Part shown: in pieces, positions 55,060 to 64,000 of the stretch
How the letters are laid out: every line of letters starts with the position of its first letter
Numbering within the stretch: the first letter of the stretch is position 1
From: Alkalihalobacillus sp. BA299
Lineage (GTDB): Bacteria; Bacillota; Bacilli; Bacillales; Bacillaceae_F
Assembly (NCBI RefSeq): GCF_017745675.1
Contig: NZ_JAFLJM010000007.1
Span: 1-64,000, forward strand
Length of the DNA stretch: 64,000 nt
Reading direction: 5' to 3'
Notes under the pieces: model-generated
What the model saw: the letters and a program-made list of their open reading frames with translations, nothing else
Told to the model about the DNA's origin: nothing
Databases searched by the model: none
Program-made: the position numbers and the translations under genes

Positions 55060-55857
55060 ATGATCTTTTTATCTTTTACATTACCTTTAGTAGCTATTGC
55101 TAGTATGGTGTTTTTTACTCGTATGAACTGGACAGCAAACAACTTTTTACAGCAGTCTATACCTTATAGTATTGGTGTGTTTGTTTTATATAGTTATATT
55201 ATATTTGCCATTTTTTCTCCGTGGGATAATGACTTATTTAGTGGAATAAGCATAATTTATTTAATTGGAATATGGTTAATTGGTCTAATTGATGATGTTA
55301 TTGGAGATCGAAGTCCTAAAGGGTTAAAGGGTCATATTTATCAATTCATTCGAGCAGGTGTTTTTAGTACGGGGTTATTAAAGCTTACTGGTACTTTAAT
55401 GTTAACCTTCTTTTGGCTCTATTTAATCGAACCTGTATCGTTAGAGCAATGGATTCGCTATTCGTTAATATTGATATTAACGCCTCACGTAATGAATTTG
55501 TTTGACACGAGGCCACTTCGCGTTTGGAAAGTATCACTCTTGCATGTTGCGATTTTTATACCTTATGTTGTCGTTAATGTCTCTTTTTCATATTACTTGT
55601 TTTTATTAACGTTTTTATTTATTTTTTATGTTTTAGAAGGCCATGCAGTCGCGATGTTAGGAGATAATGGGGCAACATTAGTTGGAGGCATAATAGCGAT
55701 CATTACCATATCATATGCGCCTATACATCAACAATATATAATGGTACTACTGTTAGTGCTTTTAACTGTCGTTGCTGAACGAATTTCAATTACAAAGTGG
55801 ATTGAGAAACACCCACTAATGAAAATTGTAGATCGGTGGGGGCTGTCTGAAAAATAA
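55060..55857 (+). CDS. MraY/WecA-like glycosyl-phosphate transferase
   Basis: 265 residues, polytopic. The PNPT-superfamily motifs IGLIDDVIGDRSPKGLKGH and MLGDNGATLVGG are present, with about eight hydrophobic segments. It is shorter than MraY (about 320 residues). The family moves sugar phosphates onto undecaprenyl phosphate; the sugar is unknown. ATG overlaps the stop of the glycosyltransferase gene. Confidence 0.75.
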   Translation: MIFLSFTLPLVAIASMVFFTRMNWTANNFLQQSIPYSIGVFVLYSYIIFAIFSPWDNDLFSGISIIYLIGIWLIGLIDDVIGDRSPKGLKGHIYQFIRAGVFSTGLLKLTGTLMLTFFWLYLIEPVSLEQWIRYSLILILTPHVMNLFDTRPLRVWKVSLLHVAIFIPYVVVNVSFSYYLFLLTFLFIFYVLEGHAVAMLGDNGATLVGGIIAIITISYAPIHQQYIMVLLLVLLTVVAERISITKWIEKHPLMKIVDRWGLSEK

Positions 55858-55863
55858 GAAGAT

Positions 55864-55976
55864 GTTGATTCAAGTGTCTCTACTCTTTGAAGGAGACGAT
55901 ATATAGAACCACAGTATTTCAGTCGTTCTATATATCGTAATGATCTGGAGTTACATACTTGTCTCAACTTTTTTTT
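55864..55976 (+). terminator. Branched terminator of the steA group
   Basis: GTTGA..CAAGT (55864-55875) pairs with ACTTG..TCAAC (55957-55968), followed by eight T's. Inside are hairpins GTCTC/GAGAC and a perfect 12-bp GATATATAGAAC/GTTCTATATATC (55898-55909 with 55925-55936). It forms a three-way junction. The 3' end overlaps the yqzF stop. Confidence 0.65.
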
Positions 55977-56212
55977 GGTTTCCTAAGAAAACGAGGAGCT
56001 ACTTTGTTATTTTTTCGATCACGATGAAAAATAAAACCACCTATAAAAGCAATTCCTAGTATACAAAGGATAAAACCTACTATAAATTGAAGCCATAATG
56101 AAAAAAATGGAGTATGAAGAATTTGAAAAACGGTATCGCGCATAAGTTTTATTCCATAACCTGCAATAATAGCTGGAATTACTAAAATCATTAATGCAAT
56201 AAATCGTTGCAT
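55964..56212 (-). CDS. yqzF: DUF2627 membrane protein (YqzF)
   Basis: 82 residues with two helices (IALMILVIPAIIAGYGI and LQFIVGFILCILGIAFIGGFI), then HRDRKNNKVAPRF. This is the YqzF pattern and it lies before bkdR as in Bacillus. Function unknown. Confidence 0.85.
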   Translation of the reverse strand: MQRFIALMILVIPAIIAGYGIKLMRDTVFQILHTPFFSLWLQFIVGFILCILGIAFIGGFIFHRDRKNNKVAPRFLRKPKKS

Positions 56213-56337
56213 GCTAGTTATCCTTTCATAATTATTTTCAAATTATTATACCATGTCGTTCGAGTAATCAGTTGCAAGTTTTCTAAGTTTCGGTAATAGT
56301 TGTGTATGGAAGATTTTCTTAAAAGGGAGGGAAGAAA

Positions 56338-58404
56338 ATGAAATCAGTCGTTATTATTGGTGCAGGAAAAGGCGGTACAGCACTATTAAAGCTGTTAATG
56401 GAAACAAAAAAAATGGAAGTCGTTGCAGTCTCAGATATCAATTTAGAAGCACCCGGCATTCAATTGGCACAAAAAAATCAAATTAAAACGGATAGTAACT
56501 GGAGAAATTTAATTCAACCTAATGTGGATATTGTCATTGAGGCTACAGGACAAGAAAATTTAATTGAACAAATAAAGGAGGTTTGCCCAAAAACAACGAC
56601 TATTATATCTGGAACGATAGCAAACTTTATTTTTCAATTGATTGATGAGAAAGAAACGTTAATATCCTATATGAAAGAACATGGAACGGTTCAAGAAACG
56701 ATACTAAATTCTACGCATGATGGAATGATCGCCATCAATTTGGATAGGGAAGTAACGTTATTTAACGAAGCAGCTGGAAAAATGGCAGATATAGATGCAA
56801 AAACGGCAATCGGACAAAGGGTAGAAGATGTATTACCTTCGAGTCACTTACCTCGAATTTTACAAACGAAAAAAGAGGAAACCAATCAAGAACAACTTTT
56901 AGATAACGGCCGTAAAATTATTACAACACGTGTCCCCTTAATTTGTGGGGATGAAATGATTGGTGCTCTAGCTGTATTCAAAGATATTACGGAAATTGTT
57001 CAGATGGCAGAGGAAGTAACGAACTTAAAAAGCATTCAAACGATGCTAGAAGCGATTATTCACTCTTCAGATGATGCGATTTCAGTTGTAGATGAAGAAG
57101 GGCTAGGAATTATGATTAACCCAGCCTATACTAGGTTAACAGGTTTACAACCTGAAGATGTAATTGGTAAACCAGCAACAGCTGACATATATGAAGGTGA
57201 AAGTATGCATATGCACGTACTGAAAACGAGGAAAGCAGTTAGGGGCGTTCAACTGAAAGTCGGCCCAAAACGAAAGGACGTCTTAGTTAACGTTGCACCA
57301 GTTATTGTTGATGGTAAGTTGAAGGGTAGTGTTGGTGTAATTCATGACACATCAGAAATTAAAACATTAACAGATCAATTGCAAAGAGCAAGACAAATCA
57401 TACGTACATTAGAGGCGAAATATACATTTGATGATATTATTGGCAATGCAGAAGAGATGAAGGTAGCTATCGAACAAGCAAAATTAGCTGCGACTACCCC
57501 AGCGACTATATTATTACGCGGGGAGTCAGGAACAGGTAAAGAACTATTCGCGCATGCGATACATAATGAAAGTGATCGAAAATATAATAAGTTTATTCGA
57601 GTAAACTGTGCGGCCATTTCTGAAACGTTATTAGAAAGTGAATTGTTTGGTTATGAAGAAGGTGCATTTTCTGGCGCTAAGCGCGGCGGTAAGCGAGGCT
57701 TGTTTGAAGAAGCGAATAAAGGCAGCATTTTTCTTGATGAAATAGGAGAATTATCGGGAAATATGCAGGCAAAGCTATTGCGAGTATTACAAGAAAAAGA
57801 AATCGTTAGGGTTGGTGGTACAAAGCCAATATCAATTGATGTTCGGGTAATTGCTGCGACGAATGTAAATTTAGAAAAAGGTATGAATGACCATACTTTT
57901 AGAGAGGATTTATATTATAGGTTAAATAAAATGCCGATATTTATTCCACCACTTAGAGAGCGTAAGGAGGATTTACCACAGCTTTGTATGCACCTCTTAC
58001 ATAAGTTAAATCAAGATTATGGACGTGCGGTTGACCAAATCTCAAGTGAAGCACTAGCTCTAATACATAAGTATGATTGGCCTGGGAATGTCCGCGAACT
58101 TGAAAATGTTTTGGGACGAGCAATGATTTATATGAGTTTAAATGAGCATGTAATTGAAACGAAACATTTTCAACATTTACCCACTATCGAAAAAGGAACC
58201 ATAGAATTAAAGACGAAATTTCAAGAATTAGAAGCTATGACATTAACTCAGCGAGTAGAGAAGTTTGAACGCAAAATAATTATCGATACTTTAGAAGCTT
58301 GTAAATGGAATAAGACCGCAACTGCAAAATCTTTAGGATTGTCGGTTAGGAATTTATATTATAAAATGGAGAAATACCAAATTGAAAAAAATTTCATGCA
58401 ATAA
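56338..58404 (+). CDS. bkdR: Sigma-54-dependent activator BkdR
   Basis: Activates the branched-chain catabolic operon that follows. 688 residues. N-terminal NAD-binding-like part ([17 protein letters not shown]) to about 115, two PAS domains (about 125-230 and 245-350), then the AAA+ domain with Walker [16 protein letters not shown], the sigma-54 contact loop GAFSGA (T to S change from GAFTGA), and a Fis-type helix-turn-helix [26 protein letters not shown] upstream. Confidence 0.94.
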   Translation: MKSVVIIGAGKGGTALLKLLMETKKMEVVAVSDINLEAPGIQLAQKNQIKTDSNWRNLIQPNVDIVIEATGQENLIEQIKEVCPKTTTIISGTIANFIFQLIDEKETLISYMKEHGTVQETILNSTHDGMIAINLDREVTLFNEAAGKMADIDAKTAIGQRVEDVLPSSHLPRILQTKKEETNQEQLLDNGRKIITTRVPLICGDEMIGALAVFKDITEIVQMAEEVTNLKSIQTMLEAIIHSSDDAISVVDEEGLGIMINPAYTRLTGLQPEDVIGKPATADIYEGESMHMHVLKTRKAVRGVQLKVGPKRKDVLVNVAPVIVDGKLKGSVGVIHDTSEIKTLTDQLQRARQIIRTLEAKYTFDDIIGNAEEMKVAIEQAKLAATTPATILLRGESGTGKELFAHAIHNESDRKYNKFIRVNCAAISETLLESELFGYEEGAFSGAKRGGKRGLFEEANKGSIFLDEIGELSGNMQAKLLRVLQEKEIVRVGGTKPISIDVRVIAATNVNLEKGMNDHTFREDLYYRLNKMPIFIPPLRERKEDLPQLCMHLLHKLNQDYGRAVDQISSEALALIHKYDWPGNVRELENVLGRAMIYMSLNEHVIETKHFQHLPTIEKGTIELKTKFQELEAMTLTQRVEKFERKIIIDTLEACKWNKTATAKSLGLSVRNLYYKMEKYQIEKNFMQ

Positions 58405-58421
58405 TTTTCATGTCGTGAAAA
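58405..58421 (+). promoter_or_regulatory. Candidate BkdR enhancer site
   Basis: TTTTCATGTCGTGAAAA is a 17-bp palindrome (six-base arms, five-base centre), right after the bkdR stop and 79 bp upstream of the -24 element. It could equally be a weak terminator. Confidence 0.35.
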
Positions 58422-58457
58422 AAGTTGCAGACTTTTCTTATTAATGTACTCTAATAT

Positions 58458-58469
58458 AAAGCGCTTACA
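58458..58469. promoter_or_regulatory. cre-like site
   Basis: Read on the minus strand it is TGTAAGCGCTTT, a close match to the CcpA operator core. It lies between the candidate enhancer and the sigma-54 promoter, suggesting carbon repression of the operon. Confidence 0.45.
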
Positions 58470-58481
58470 CTTATGATGGTT

Positions 58482-58498
58482 TTGGCATGGTTCTTGCA
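58482..58498 (+). promoter_or_regulatory. Sigma-54 (SigL) promoter of the bkd operon
   Basis: TTGGCATGGTTCTTGCA has GG at 58484-58485 and GC at 58496-58497, with ten bases between, the invariant -24/-12 layout. It lies 40 bases before ptb and after the gene for a sigma-54 activator. Confidence 0.88.
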
Positions 58499-58537
58499 AA
58501 TAAGGATTTAGAAAGGTAGAAAGAAGGTTAAGAAGTT

Positions 58538-59458
58538 ATGTTATTAAAAAACATACTAGCACGGGTGACAGATTTCCCAAAGAAAATAATTGCAGTCGCT
58601 GCTGCAGATGATGAACGAATGATGACTGTTGTGGAAGAAGCGGTTCGTTTAAACCTTGCGTCTTTCTTGCTGTTTGGAAATGAAACAAAACTTCGTCAGT
58701 TAATCGAGCAAAAATGTATTAACTTACAATTCGTTCACGTTATTCCGACGGAAAATAAAGAACAGTCAGCTCATGAAGCAGTTAAGGCTGTTTATAATGG
58801 CAGTGCCGATTTATTGATGAAAGGGATGGTATCTACTTCTGTTCTTTTAAAGGCGGTCTTAAATAAGGATTATGGTTTAAGGATAGGTAAATTGTTCTCA
58901 CACGTAGCGGCCTTTGATATCCCTAGTTATGACAAACTGTTATTTATTACAGACTCTGCAATGAATGTCACACCTACACTCGAACAGAAAATCGAGATTG
59001 TTAAGAACTCCGTTAATGTTGCACGTAGTGTCGGAGTGCAGTTACCAAAAGTAGCACCAATAGCAGCTGTAGAAGTAGTTAATCCAGATATGACAACAAC
59101 TGTCGATGCTGCGGTATTAACCCAAATGAACCGTAGAGGTCAAATCAAAAATTGTATCATAGATGGACCGCTTGCATTAGATAATGCAATCTCAAAAGAT
59201 GCAGCGGAATGTAAAGGGATAAATGGAGATGTTGCAGGAGAAGCAGATATATTATTAGTACCGACTTTAGAAATTGGTAATATTCTGTATAAATCGTTAG
59301 TTTATTTTGCAAAAGCCAATGTGGGCGGTTTTATTACAGGAGCTAAAGCTCCGATTGTATTAACCTCAAGGGCAGATTCAACAAGAAATAAATTGTACTC
59401 AATTGCATTTGCCTTAACGGCAATTCGTACCGAAAAAGTTTTAGTACATCAAGTATAA
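58538..59458 (+). CDS. ptb: Phosphate butyryltransferase
   Basis: Converts branched acyl-CoA to acyl phosphate. 306 residues. [48 protein letters not shown] and [15 protein letters not shown] are family blocks. First gene after the sigma-54 promoter. With buk it yields ATP from the acyl-CoA made by the Bkd complex. Confidence 0.94.
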   Translation: MLLKNILARVTDFPKKIIAVAAADDERMMTVVEEAVRLNLASFLLFGNETKLRQLIEQKCINLQFVHVIPTENKEQSAHEAVKAVYNGSADLLMKGMVSTSVLLKAVLNKDYGLRIGKLFSHVAAFDIPSYDKLLFITDSAMNVTPTLEQKIEIVKNSVNVARSVGVQLPKVAPIAAVEVVNPDMTTTVDAAVLTQMNRRGQIKNCIIDGPLALDNAISKDAAECKGINGDVAGEADILLVPTLEIGNILYKSLVYFAKANVGGFITGAKAPIVLTSRADSTRNKLYSIAFALTAIRTEKVLVHQV

Positions 59459-59472
59459 TAGGAGGAAACAGA

Positions 59473-60567
59473 ATGGAACTTTTTAAATATATGGAGTTAT
59501 ATAATTACGAGCAGGTGGTTGTTTGTCAAGATAAGGAATCGGGGCTAAAAGCCATTATTGCTATTCATGATACTACATTGGGTCCGGCATTAGGTGGAAC
59601 GAGAATGTGGATGTACGAAAGTGAAGAAGCTGCTTTTGAGGATGCATTACGCCTAGCTCGTGGTATGACATATAAAAATGCAGCAGCAGGGTTAAATTTA
59701 GGTGGGGGAAAAACAGTTATTATCGGTGACCCCCGTAAAGATAAAAATGAAGAAATGTTCCGCGCATTTGGACGCTTCATTCAAGGACTAAATGGTCGAT
59801 ATATTACAGCAGAAGATGTAGGAACAACTGTAGCAGATATGGATCTTATTCATGAGGAAACAGATTATGTTACTGGTATTTCCCCAGCCTTCGGTTCATC
59901 AGGTAACCCTTCGCCTGTTACAGCATATGGTGTTTATGTTGGAATGAAGGCTGCTGCTAAAGCTGGGTTTGGTACGGATTCTTTAGAAGGGAAAACAATA
60001 GCGGTTCAAGGGGTTGGAAATGTCGCATATAACCTTTGCCGTCACCTTCATGAAGAAGGGGCTAAGCTAGTTGTTACTGATATTAATAAAGAAGCAGTTC
60101 AACGAGTTGTTGACGAGTTCGATGCAAAAGCAGTTGATATTAATGATATTTATGAAGTGGATTGTGATATTTTTGCACCTTGTGCACTTGGAGCAATTAT
60201 TAATGATCAAACAATTCCGAAATTAAAAGCTAAAGTGATTGCTGGTGCAGCAAATAATCAATTGAAAGAAACACGCCATGGAGACCTCATTCATGAAATG
60301 GGTATCGTCTATGCTCCAGACTATGTCATTAATGCAGGTGGTGTTATTAATGTAGCAGATGAGTTGTATGGCTATAATAGAGATCGAGCAATGAAAAAAG
60401 TAGAAGGAATATATGAGAACATTGAAAAAGTGATTGAAATTTCCAGCCGTGATCAAATTCCAACGTATTTAGCAGCAGACCGTATGGCTGAAGAGCGAAT
60501 TAGAAGAATGAGAAATTCAAGAAAGCAATTTTTACAAAACGGCCAACATATTTTAAGTCGTAGATAA
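59473..60567 (+). CDS. bcd: Leucine dehydrogenase
   Basis: NAD-dependent deamination of leucine, valine and isoleucine to 2-oxo acids. 364 residues. Catalytic Lys in [15 protein letters not shown], substrate loop [13 protein letters not shown] loop [15 protein letters not shown], and [23 protein letters not shown] upstream. Confidence 0.95.
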   Translation: MELFKYMELYNYEQVVVCQDKESGLKAIIAIHDTTLGPALGGTRMWMYESEEAAFEDALRLARGMTYKNAAAGLNLGGGKTVIIGDPRKDKNEEMFRAFGRFIQGLNGRYITAEDVGTTVADMDLIHEETDYVTGISPAFGSSGNPSPVTAYGVYVGMKAAAKAGFGTDSLEGKTIAVQGVGNVAYNLCRHLHEEGAKLVVTDINKEAVQRVVDEFDAKAVDINDIYEVDCDIFAPCALGAIINDQTIPKLKAKVIAGAANNQLKETRHGDLIHEMGIVYAPDYVINAGGVINVADELYGYNRDRAMKKVEGIYENIEKVIEISSRDQIPTYLAADRMAEERIRRMRNSRKQFLQNGQHILSRR

Positions 60568-60584
60568 GTTAGGTGAATAAATGG

Positions 60585-61703
60585 ATGGATAGTCGCAAGA
60601 GAGTTTTAGTCATTAATCCTGGATCGACTTCAACCAAGGTTGCAATCTATGAAGGCTACACCCCATTGTTTACAACCAAGATCGACCATAGTTTAGCTGA
60701 AATACAATCGTTGATATCCGTTGAAGATCATTACAATTTCAGAAAACAAACGGTATTATTAACATTAGATGAAGAAGGTATTAATCTTTCAAAACTAGAT
60801 GCTGTAGTCGGTCGTGGAGGTTTAGTTCGTCCGATTCCGAGTGGAACGTATGTAATGAATGACCGCTTACTTGAAGATTTAAAAAATGGATATTCTGGCT
60901 GGCACGCTTCGAACTATGGAGGACTAATCGCCTTTGAAATTGCTAACCAGTTAAACATTCCAGCGTTTATCGTTGACCCAGTTGTTGTGGATGAAATGGA
61001 TCAAATAGCTAAAGTATCAGGTCTTCAAGGGATTGAACGAAAGAGTATTTTTCACGCATTAAATCAGAAAGCAATAGCACGTATAGCAGCTAAAGATATT
61101 GGAAAGAGTTATGAGGACTTAAATCTTATCGTTGTTCACATGGGTGGAGGAATTACGGTTGGTGTTCATAAAGAGGGGCGTGTCATAGACGTAAATGATG
61201 GGCTTTATGGCGAAGGCCCCTTTTCTCCAGAAAGAGCAGGTACATTACCGACAGGGGCGGTTATTGATCTATGCTTTTCAGAAGGAATGACGAAAGAAAA
61301 AGCCCTAAACCAAGTGGCTGGATCTGGTGGATTAGTAAGCTATATTGGAACTCAAGACGGGCATGAGATCGAGCGTCAAATTGAAATGGGGAATGAAGAA
61401 GTAATATTTTACTATGAATCTATGGCATATCAAATTGCTAAAGAAGTAGGTGCGGCAAGTACAGTGCTATTCGGACGAGTAGATGGGATCGTGTTAACCG
61501 GTGGGTTGGCTTTTAGTCGGCATCTAATAGCCTTGCTTATGAGAAGGCTTGAATGGATTAGTGATGTACTCGTCTACCCAGGTGAAGATGAGATGTTAGC
61601 GCTCGCAAAAGGGGCGATTCGTGTTATAAATAGTGAAGAACTAGCCAAGCATTATCCTAGTGGAAATAGGATAGGCGAATTAGGAATAATAGGAGGTAAG
61701 TAA
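60585..61703 (+). CDS. buk: Butyrate kinase
   Basis: Makes ATP and branched-chain acid from acyl phosphate. 372 residues. ASKHA phosphate-1 loop VINPGSTSTKVAIYE; GRGGLVRPIPSGTY; VVHMGGGITVGVH; GRVDGIVLTGGLAFS. ATG at 60585 has AGGTG nine bases upstream; GTG 60573 is possible. Confidence 0.94.
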   Translation: MDSRKRVLVINPGSTSTKVAIYEGYTPLFTTKIDHSLAEIQSLISVEDHYNFRKQTVLLTLDEEGINLSKLDAVVGRGGLVRPIPSGTYVMNDRLLEDLKNGYSGWHASNYGGLIAFEIANQLNIPAFIVDPVVVDEMDQIAKVSGLQGIERKSIFHALNQKAIARIAAKDIGKSYEDLNLIVVHMGGGITVGVHKEGRVIDVNDGLYGEGPFSPERAGTLPTGAVIDLCFSEGMTKEKALNQVAGSGGLVSYIGTQDGHEIERQIEMGNEEVIFYYESMAYQIAKEVGAASTVLFGRVDGIVLTGGLAFSRHLIALLMRRLEWISDVLVYPGEDEMLALAKGAIRVINSEELAKHYPSGNRIGELGIIGGK

Positions 61704-63125
61704 ATGGCTCATGAATACGATTTAGTCATACTTGGGGCAGGTACTGGTGGATATGTTGCTGCGATTCGAGCTGCTCAATTAGGACTTAAAACTGCGGTAG
61801 TAGAAAAAGAAAAGCTAGGTGGAACTTGTTTACATAAAGGATGCATTCCTTCAAAAGCATTATTAAGAAGTGCAGAAGTTTTTGCAACAACAAAGCGAGC
61901 AAGTGATTTTGGAGTGGAAACGAGCGATGTTTCACTCAACTTTCTAAAAGTCCAAGAACGGAAACAAACCATTATTGATCAGCTCCATAATGGGGTTCAA
62001 CATCTTATGAAAAAAGGAAAAATAGATATATATGAAGGCACAGGGCGTATTTTAGGCCCATCAATTTTTTCGCCAACTCCAGGAACGATCTCTGTAGAAA
62101 TGAATAATGGCGAGGAAAATGAAATGTTAGTCCCGAAGAATGTCATTGTTGCAACGGGTTCAAGACCTAGAACATTACCTGGTATGGAAGTAGATGGAAC
62201 GCACATTTTAACTTCAGATGAGGCCTTGCAGCTTGAAGAACTCCCGGAATCAATGATCATTGTTGGTGGAGGTGTCATTGGTATCGAATGGGCTTCAATG
62301 CTTGCAGATTTCGGAGTTGAAGTTACAGTTATTGAATACAGTGATCGAATTTTACCGACTGAAGATCATGAAATTTCAAAAGAAGCTGCGCGTCTAATGA
62401 AGAAAAAAGGTATTAAGCTTATTACAGGGGCAAAAGTACTTCCAGAAACACTTGAAAAAGCTAATGGTGTTACTATTAAGGCAGAACATAAAGGTGAAGA
62501 AAAAATATTTACTGCAGAAAAGATTCTAGTATCTGTCGGGCGAGCAGCGAATGTGGAAGGGATTGGATTAGAAAATACAGACATTCAAGTTGAAAATGGC
62601 ATTATACTAACCAATGAATTTTATCAAACAAAGGAATCGCATATTTATGCGATTGGAGATGTAATTGGTGGTTTACAGCTTGCTCATGTTGCATCACATG
62701 AAGGTATTGTTGCTGTTGAGCATATTGCCGGTCTAACTCCTGACCCTATTAATTATGATACGGTTTCTAAGTGTATTTATAGTCATCCTGAAGTAGCCTC
62801 TGTTGGTTTAACTGAAACGGAAGCAAAAGACAAAGGATTTAAGGTGAAAACAGGGAAATTTTTATTTAAATCAATTGGTAAAGCACTTGTATTTGGGGAA
62901 AGTGATGGTTTTGTTAAATTAGTAGTTGATGAAAAAACAGATGATTTACTTGGTGTTCATATGATTGGACCTCATGTAACAGATATGATTTCTGAGGCAG
63001 CAATTGCTAAAGTCTTAGACGCTTCAAACTGGGAAGTATCCCATACCATTCACCCACATCCGACGCTATCTGAAATCATTGGTGAAGCAGCATTAGCTGT
63101 TGAAGGAAAAGCGATTCATTCATAA
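61704..63125 (+). CDS. lpdV: Dihydrolipoyl dehydrogenase of the branched-chain complex (E3)
   Basis: Re-oxidises the lipoyl arm with FAD and NAD. 473 residues. FAD loop LGAGTGGYVAAIRAAQLG, redox-active disulfide GGTCLHKGCIPSKAL, NAD loop VGGGVIGIEWASMLADFG and C-terminal HPHPTLSEIIGEA with the catalytic His. AATAGGAGG upstream; it begins right after buk. Confidence 0.96.
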   Translation: MAHEYDLVILGAGTGGYVAAIRAAQLGLKTAVVEKEKLGGTCLHKGCIPSKALLRSAEVFATTKRASDFGVETSDVSLNFLKVQERKQTIIDQLHNGVQHLMKKGKIDIYEGTGRILGPSIFSPTPGTISVEMNNGEENEMLVPKNVIVATGSRPRTLPGMEVDGTHILTSDEALQLEELPESMIIVGGGVIGIEWASMLADFGVEVTVIEYSDRILPTEDHEISKEAARLMKKKGIKLITGAKVLPETLEKANGVTIKAEHKGEEKIFTAEKILVSVGRAANVEGIGLENTDIQVENGIILTNEFYQTKESHIYAIGDVIGGLQLAHVASHEGIVAVEHIAGLTPDPINYDTVSKCIYSHPEVASVGLTETEAKDKGFKVKTGKFLFKSIGKALVFGESDGFVKLVVDEKTDDLLGVHMIGPHVTDMISEAAIAKVLDASNWEVSHTIHPHPTLSEIIGEAALAVEGKAIHS

Positions 63126-63139
63126 TAGGAGGGATTTCC

Positions 63140-64000
63140 ATGACAGAAAATCGTCATCAAGCTCTAGGTTTATCTGATGATACGGTATTAGAAATGTATG
63201 AAACGATGCTACTCGCTCGTAGAATAGATGAGCGAATGTGGTTATTAAATCGTTCAGGAAAAATTCCATTCGTTATTTCATGTCAAGGTCAAGAAGCAGC
63301 TCAAGTAGGTGCTGCTTTCGCACTAGATCGTGAAAATGACTATATTTTACCATATTACCGTGATATGGGGGTTGTTTTGACGTTTGGAATGACTGCAAAG
63401 GATTTAATGCTGTCTGCTTTTGCTAAGGCGGAAGATCCGAATTCAGGTGGTCGTCAAATGCCAGGACACTTTGGACAAAAGAAAAATCGGATTGTTACTG
63501 GCTCATCTCCTGTAACTACTCAAGTTCCACATGCTGTAGGAATTGCTTTAGGTGGTCGAATGGAAGGGAAAGACTTTGTCACGTTTACAACATTTGGTGA
63601 GGGGTCTTCTAACCAAGGAGATTTTCATGAGGGAGCTAACTTTGCAGGGGTTCATAAGCTTCCAGTTATTTTTATGTGTGAAAATAATAAGTATGCGATT
63701 TCTGTTCCAATTGAGAAACAATTAGCTTGTGAAAAAGTTTCCGATCGAGCCATTGGTTATGGGATGCCAGGTGTCACAGTGGATGGGAATGATCCTCTAG
63801 CAGTTTACGCGGCAGTGAAAGAAGCGGCTGATCGTGGTAGAAGAGGAGATGGGCCTTCTCTTATTGAAACCGTATCTTATCGTTTAACACCTCACTCTAG
63901 TGATGATGATGACCGCACATATCGATCACAAGAAGAGGTTGAAGAAGCAAAGAAAAAGGATTCTATATATACTTTTGCGGAGTACTTAAAAGGCTTAGAT
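63140..64000 (+). CDS. bkdAA: Branched-chain 2-oxo acid dehydrogenase E1 alpha, partial
   Basis: First 287 residues of the decarboxylase alpha subunit, cut by the window end. MYETMLLARRIDERMWLLNRSGK, the ThDP/Mg motif FGEGSSNQGDFHEGANFAGVHKLPVIFMCENN, and the phosphorylation-loop region SYRLTPHSSDDDD are visible. AGGAGGG precedes ATG 63140. bkdAB and bkdB are expected beyond the edge. Confidence 0.95.
   Translation, partial: MTENRHQALGLSDDTVLEMYETMLLARRIDERMWLLNRSGKIPFVISCQGQEAAQVGAAFALDRENDYILPYYRDMGVVLTFGMTAKDLMLSAFAKAEDPNSGGRQMPGHFGQKKNRIVTGSSPVTTQVPHAVGIALGGRMEGKDFVTFTTFGEGSSNQGDFHEGANFAGVHKLPVIFMCENNKYAISVPIEKQLACEKVSDRAIGYGMPGVTVDGNDPLAVYAAVKEAADRGRRGDGPSLIETVSYRLTPHSSDDDDRTYRSQEEVEEAKKKDSIYTFAEYLKGLD

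Overview
The window is a chromosomal segment of a low-GC, endospore-forming member of the Bacillaceae. Its gene order follows the comG-yqhH-gcvT-lipM-mntR-efp-spoIIIA-accBC-xseAB-ispA-dxs-ahrC-recN-spoIVB-spo0A-bkd segment of Bacillus. Three features point to the alkaliphilic or anaerobic side of the family (Alkalihalobacillus/Anaerobacillus-like): an OLE RNA with its partner gene oapA, a B12-dependent class II ribonucleotide reductase, and SteA/SteB-type genes. That placement is inference. No rRNA, CRISPR array, prophage or transposase gene is visible.

Layout. Positions 1-1943 hold a tRNA array of 14 complete tRNAs and the end of a tRNA-Ala, probably the tail of an rRNA operon. At three places a truncated 5' tRNA copy plus a related structured insert lies directly before the intact tRNA. 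Positions 2150-4762 carry comGC-comGG, aroK and yqzE, with no comGA or comGB. From 5021 to 11918 there are regulators, small membrane proteins, yqgX and yqhGH, with a candidate C-rich sRNA at about 7410-7517. A tandem glycine riboswitch controls gcvT-gcvPA-gcvPB (12035-16359). lipM, dat and nrdJ follow; nrdJ is split inside its NPCGE active-site motif by a group I-like intron containing a decayed homing endonuclease. mntR to efp and yqhV lead into the complete spoIIIA operon (30832-36051), then accBC, nusB, folD, xseAB and ispA. OLE RNA and oapA sit between ispA and dxs. yqxC, ahrC, recN, spoIVB and spo0A come next, then a SteA/SteB/GT2/MraY-like group. The last part is bkdR and a sigma-54-driven branched-chain catabolic operon, ptb-bcd-buk-lpdV-bkdAA, which runs off the end.

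How the genes work together. The gcv genes cleave glycine and lipM supplies lipoyl groups. folD links one-carbon folates, and accBC feeds fatty-acid synthesis. ispA and dxs make isoprenoids. recN, xseAB and nrdJ serve DNA repair and precursor supply. spoIIIAA-AH, spoIVB and spo0A are sporulation genes, and promoter matches to sigma-E, sigma-F/G and sigma-H, as well as 0A boxes, can be read upstream of them.

Repeats. Three copies of a ~185-bp MITE with perfect 8-bp target duplications are present, together with two related families of long palindromic repeats arranged singly or in short mosaics.
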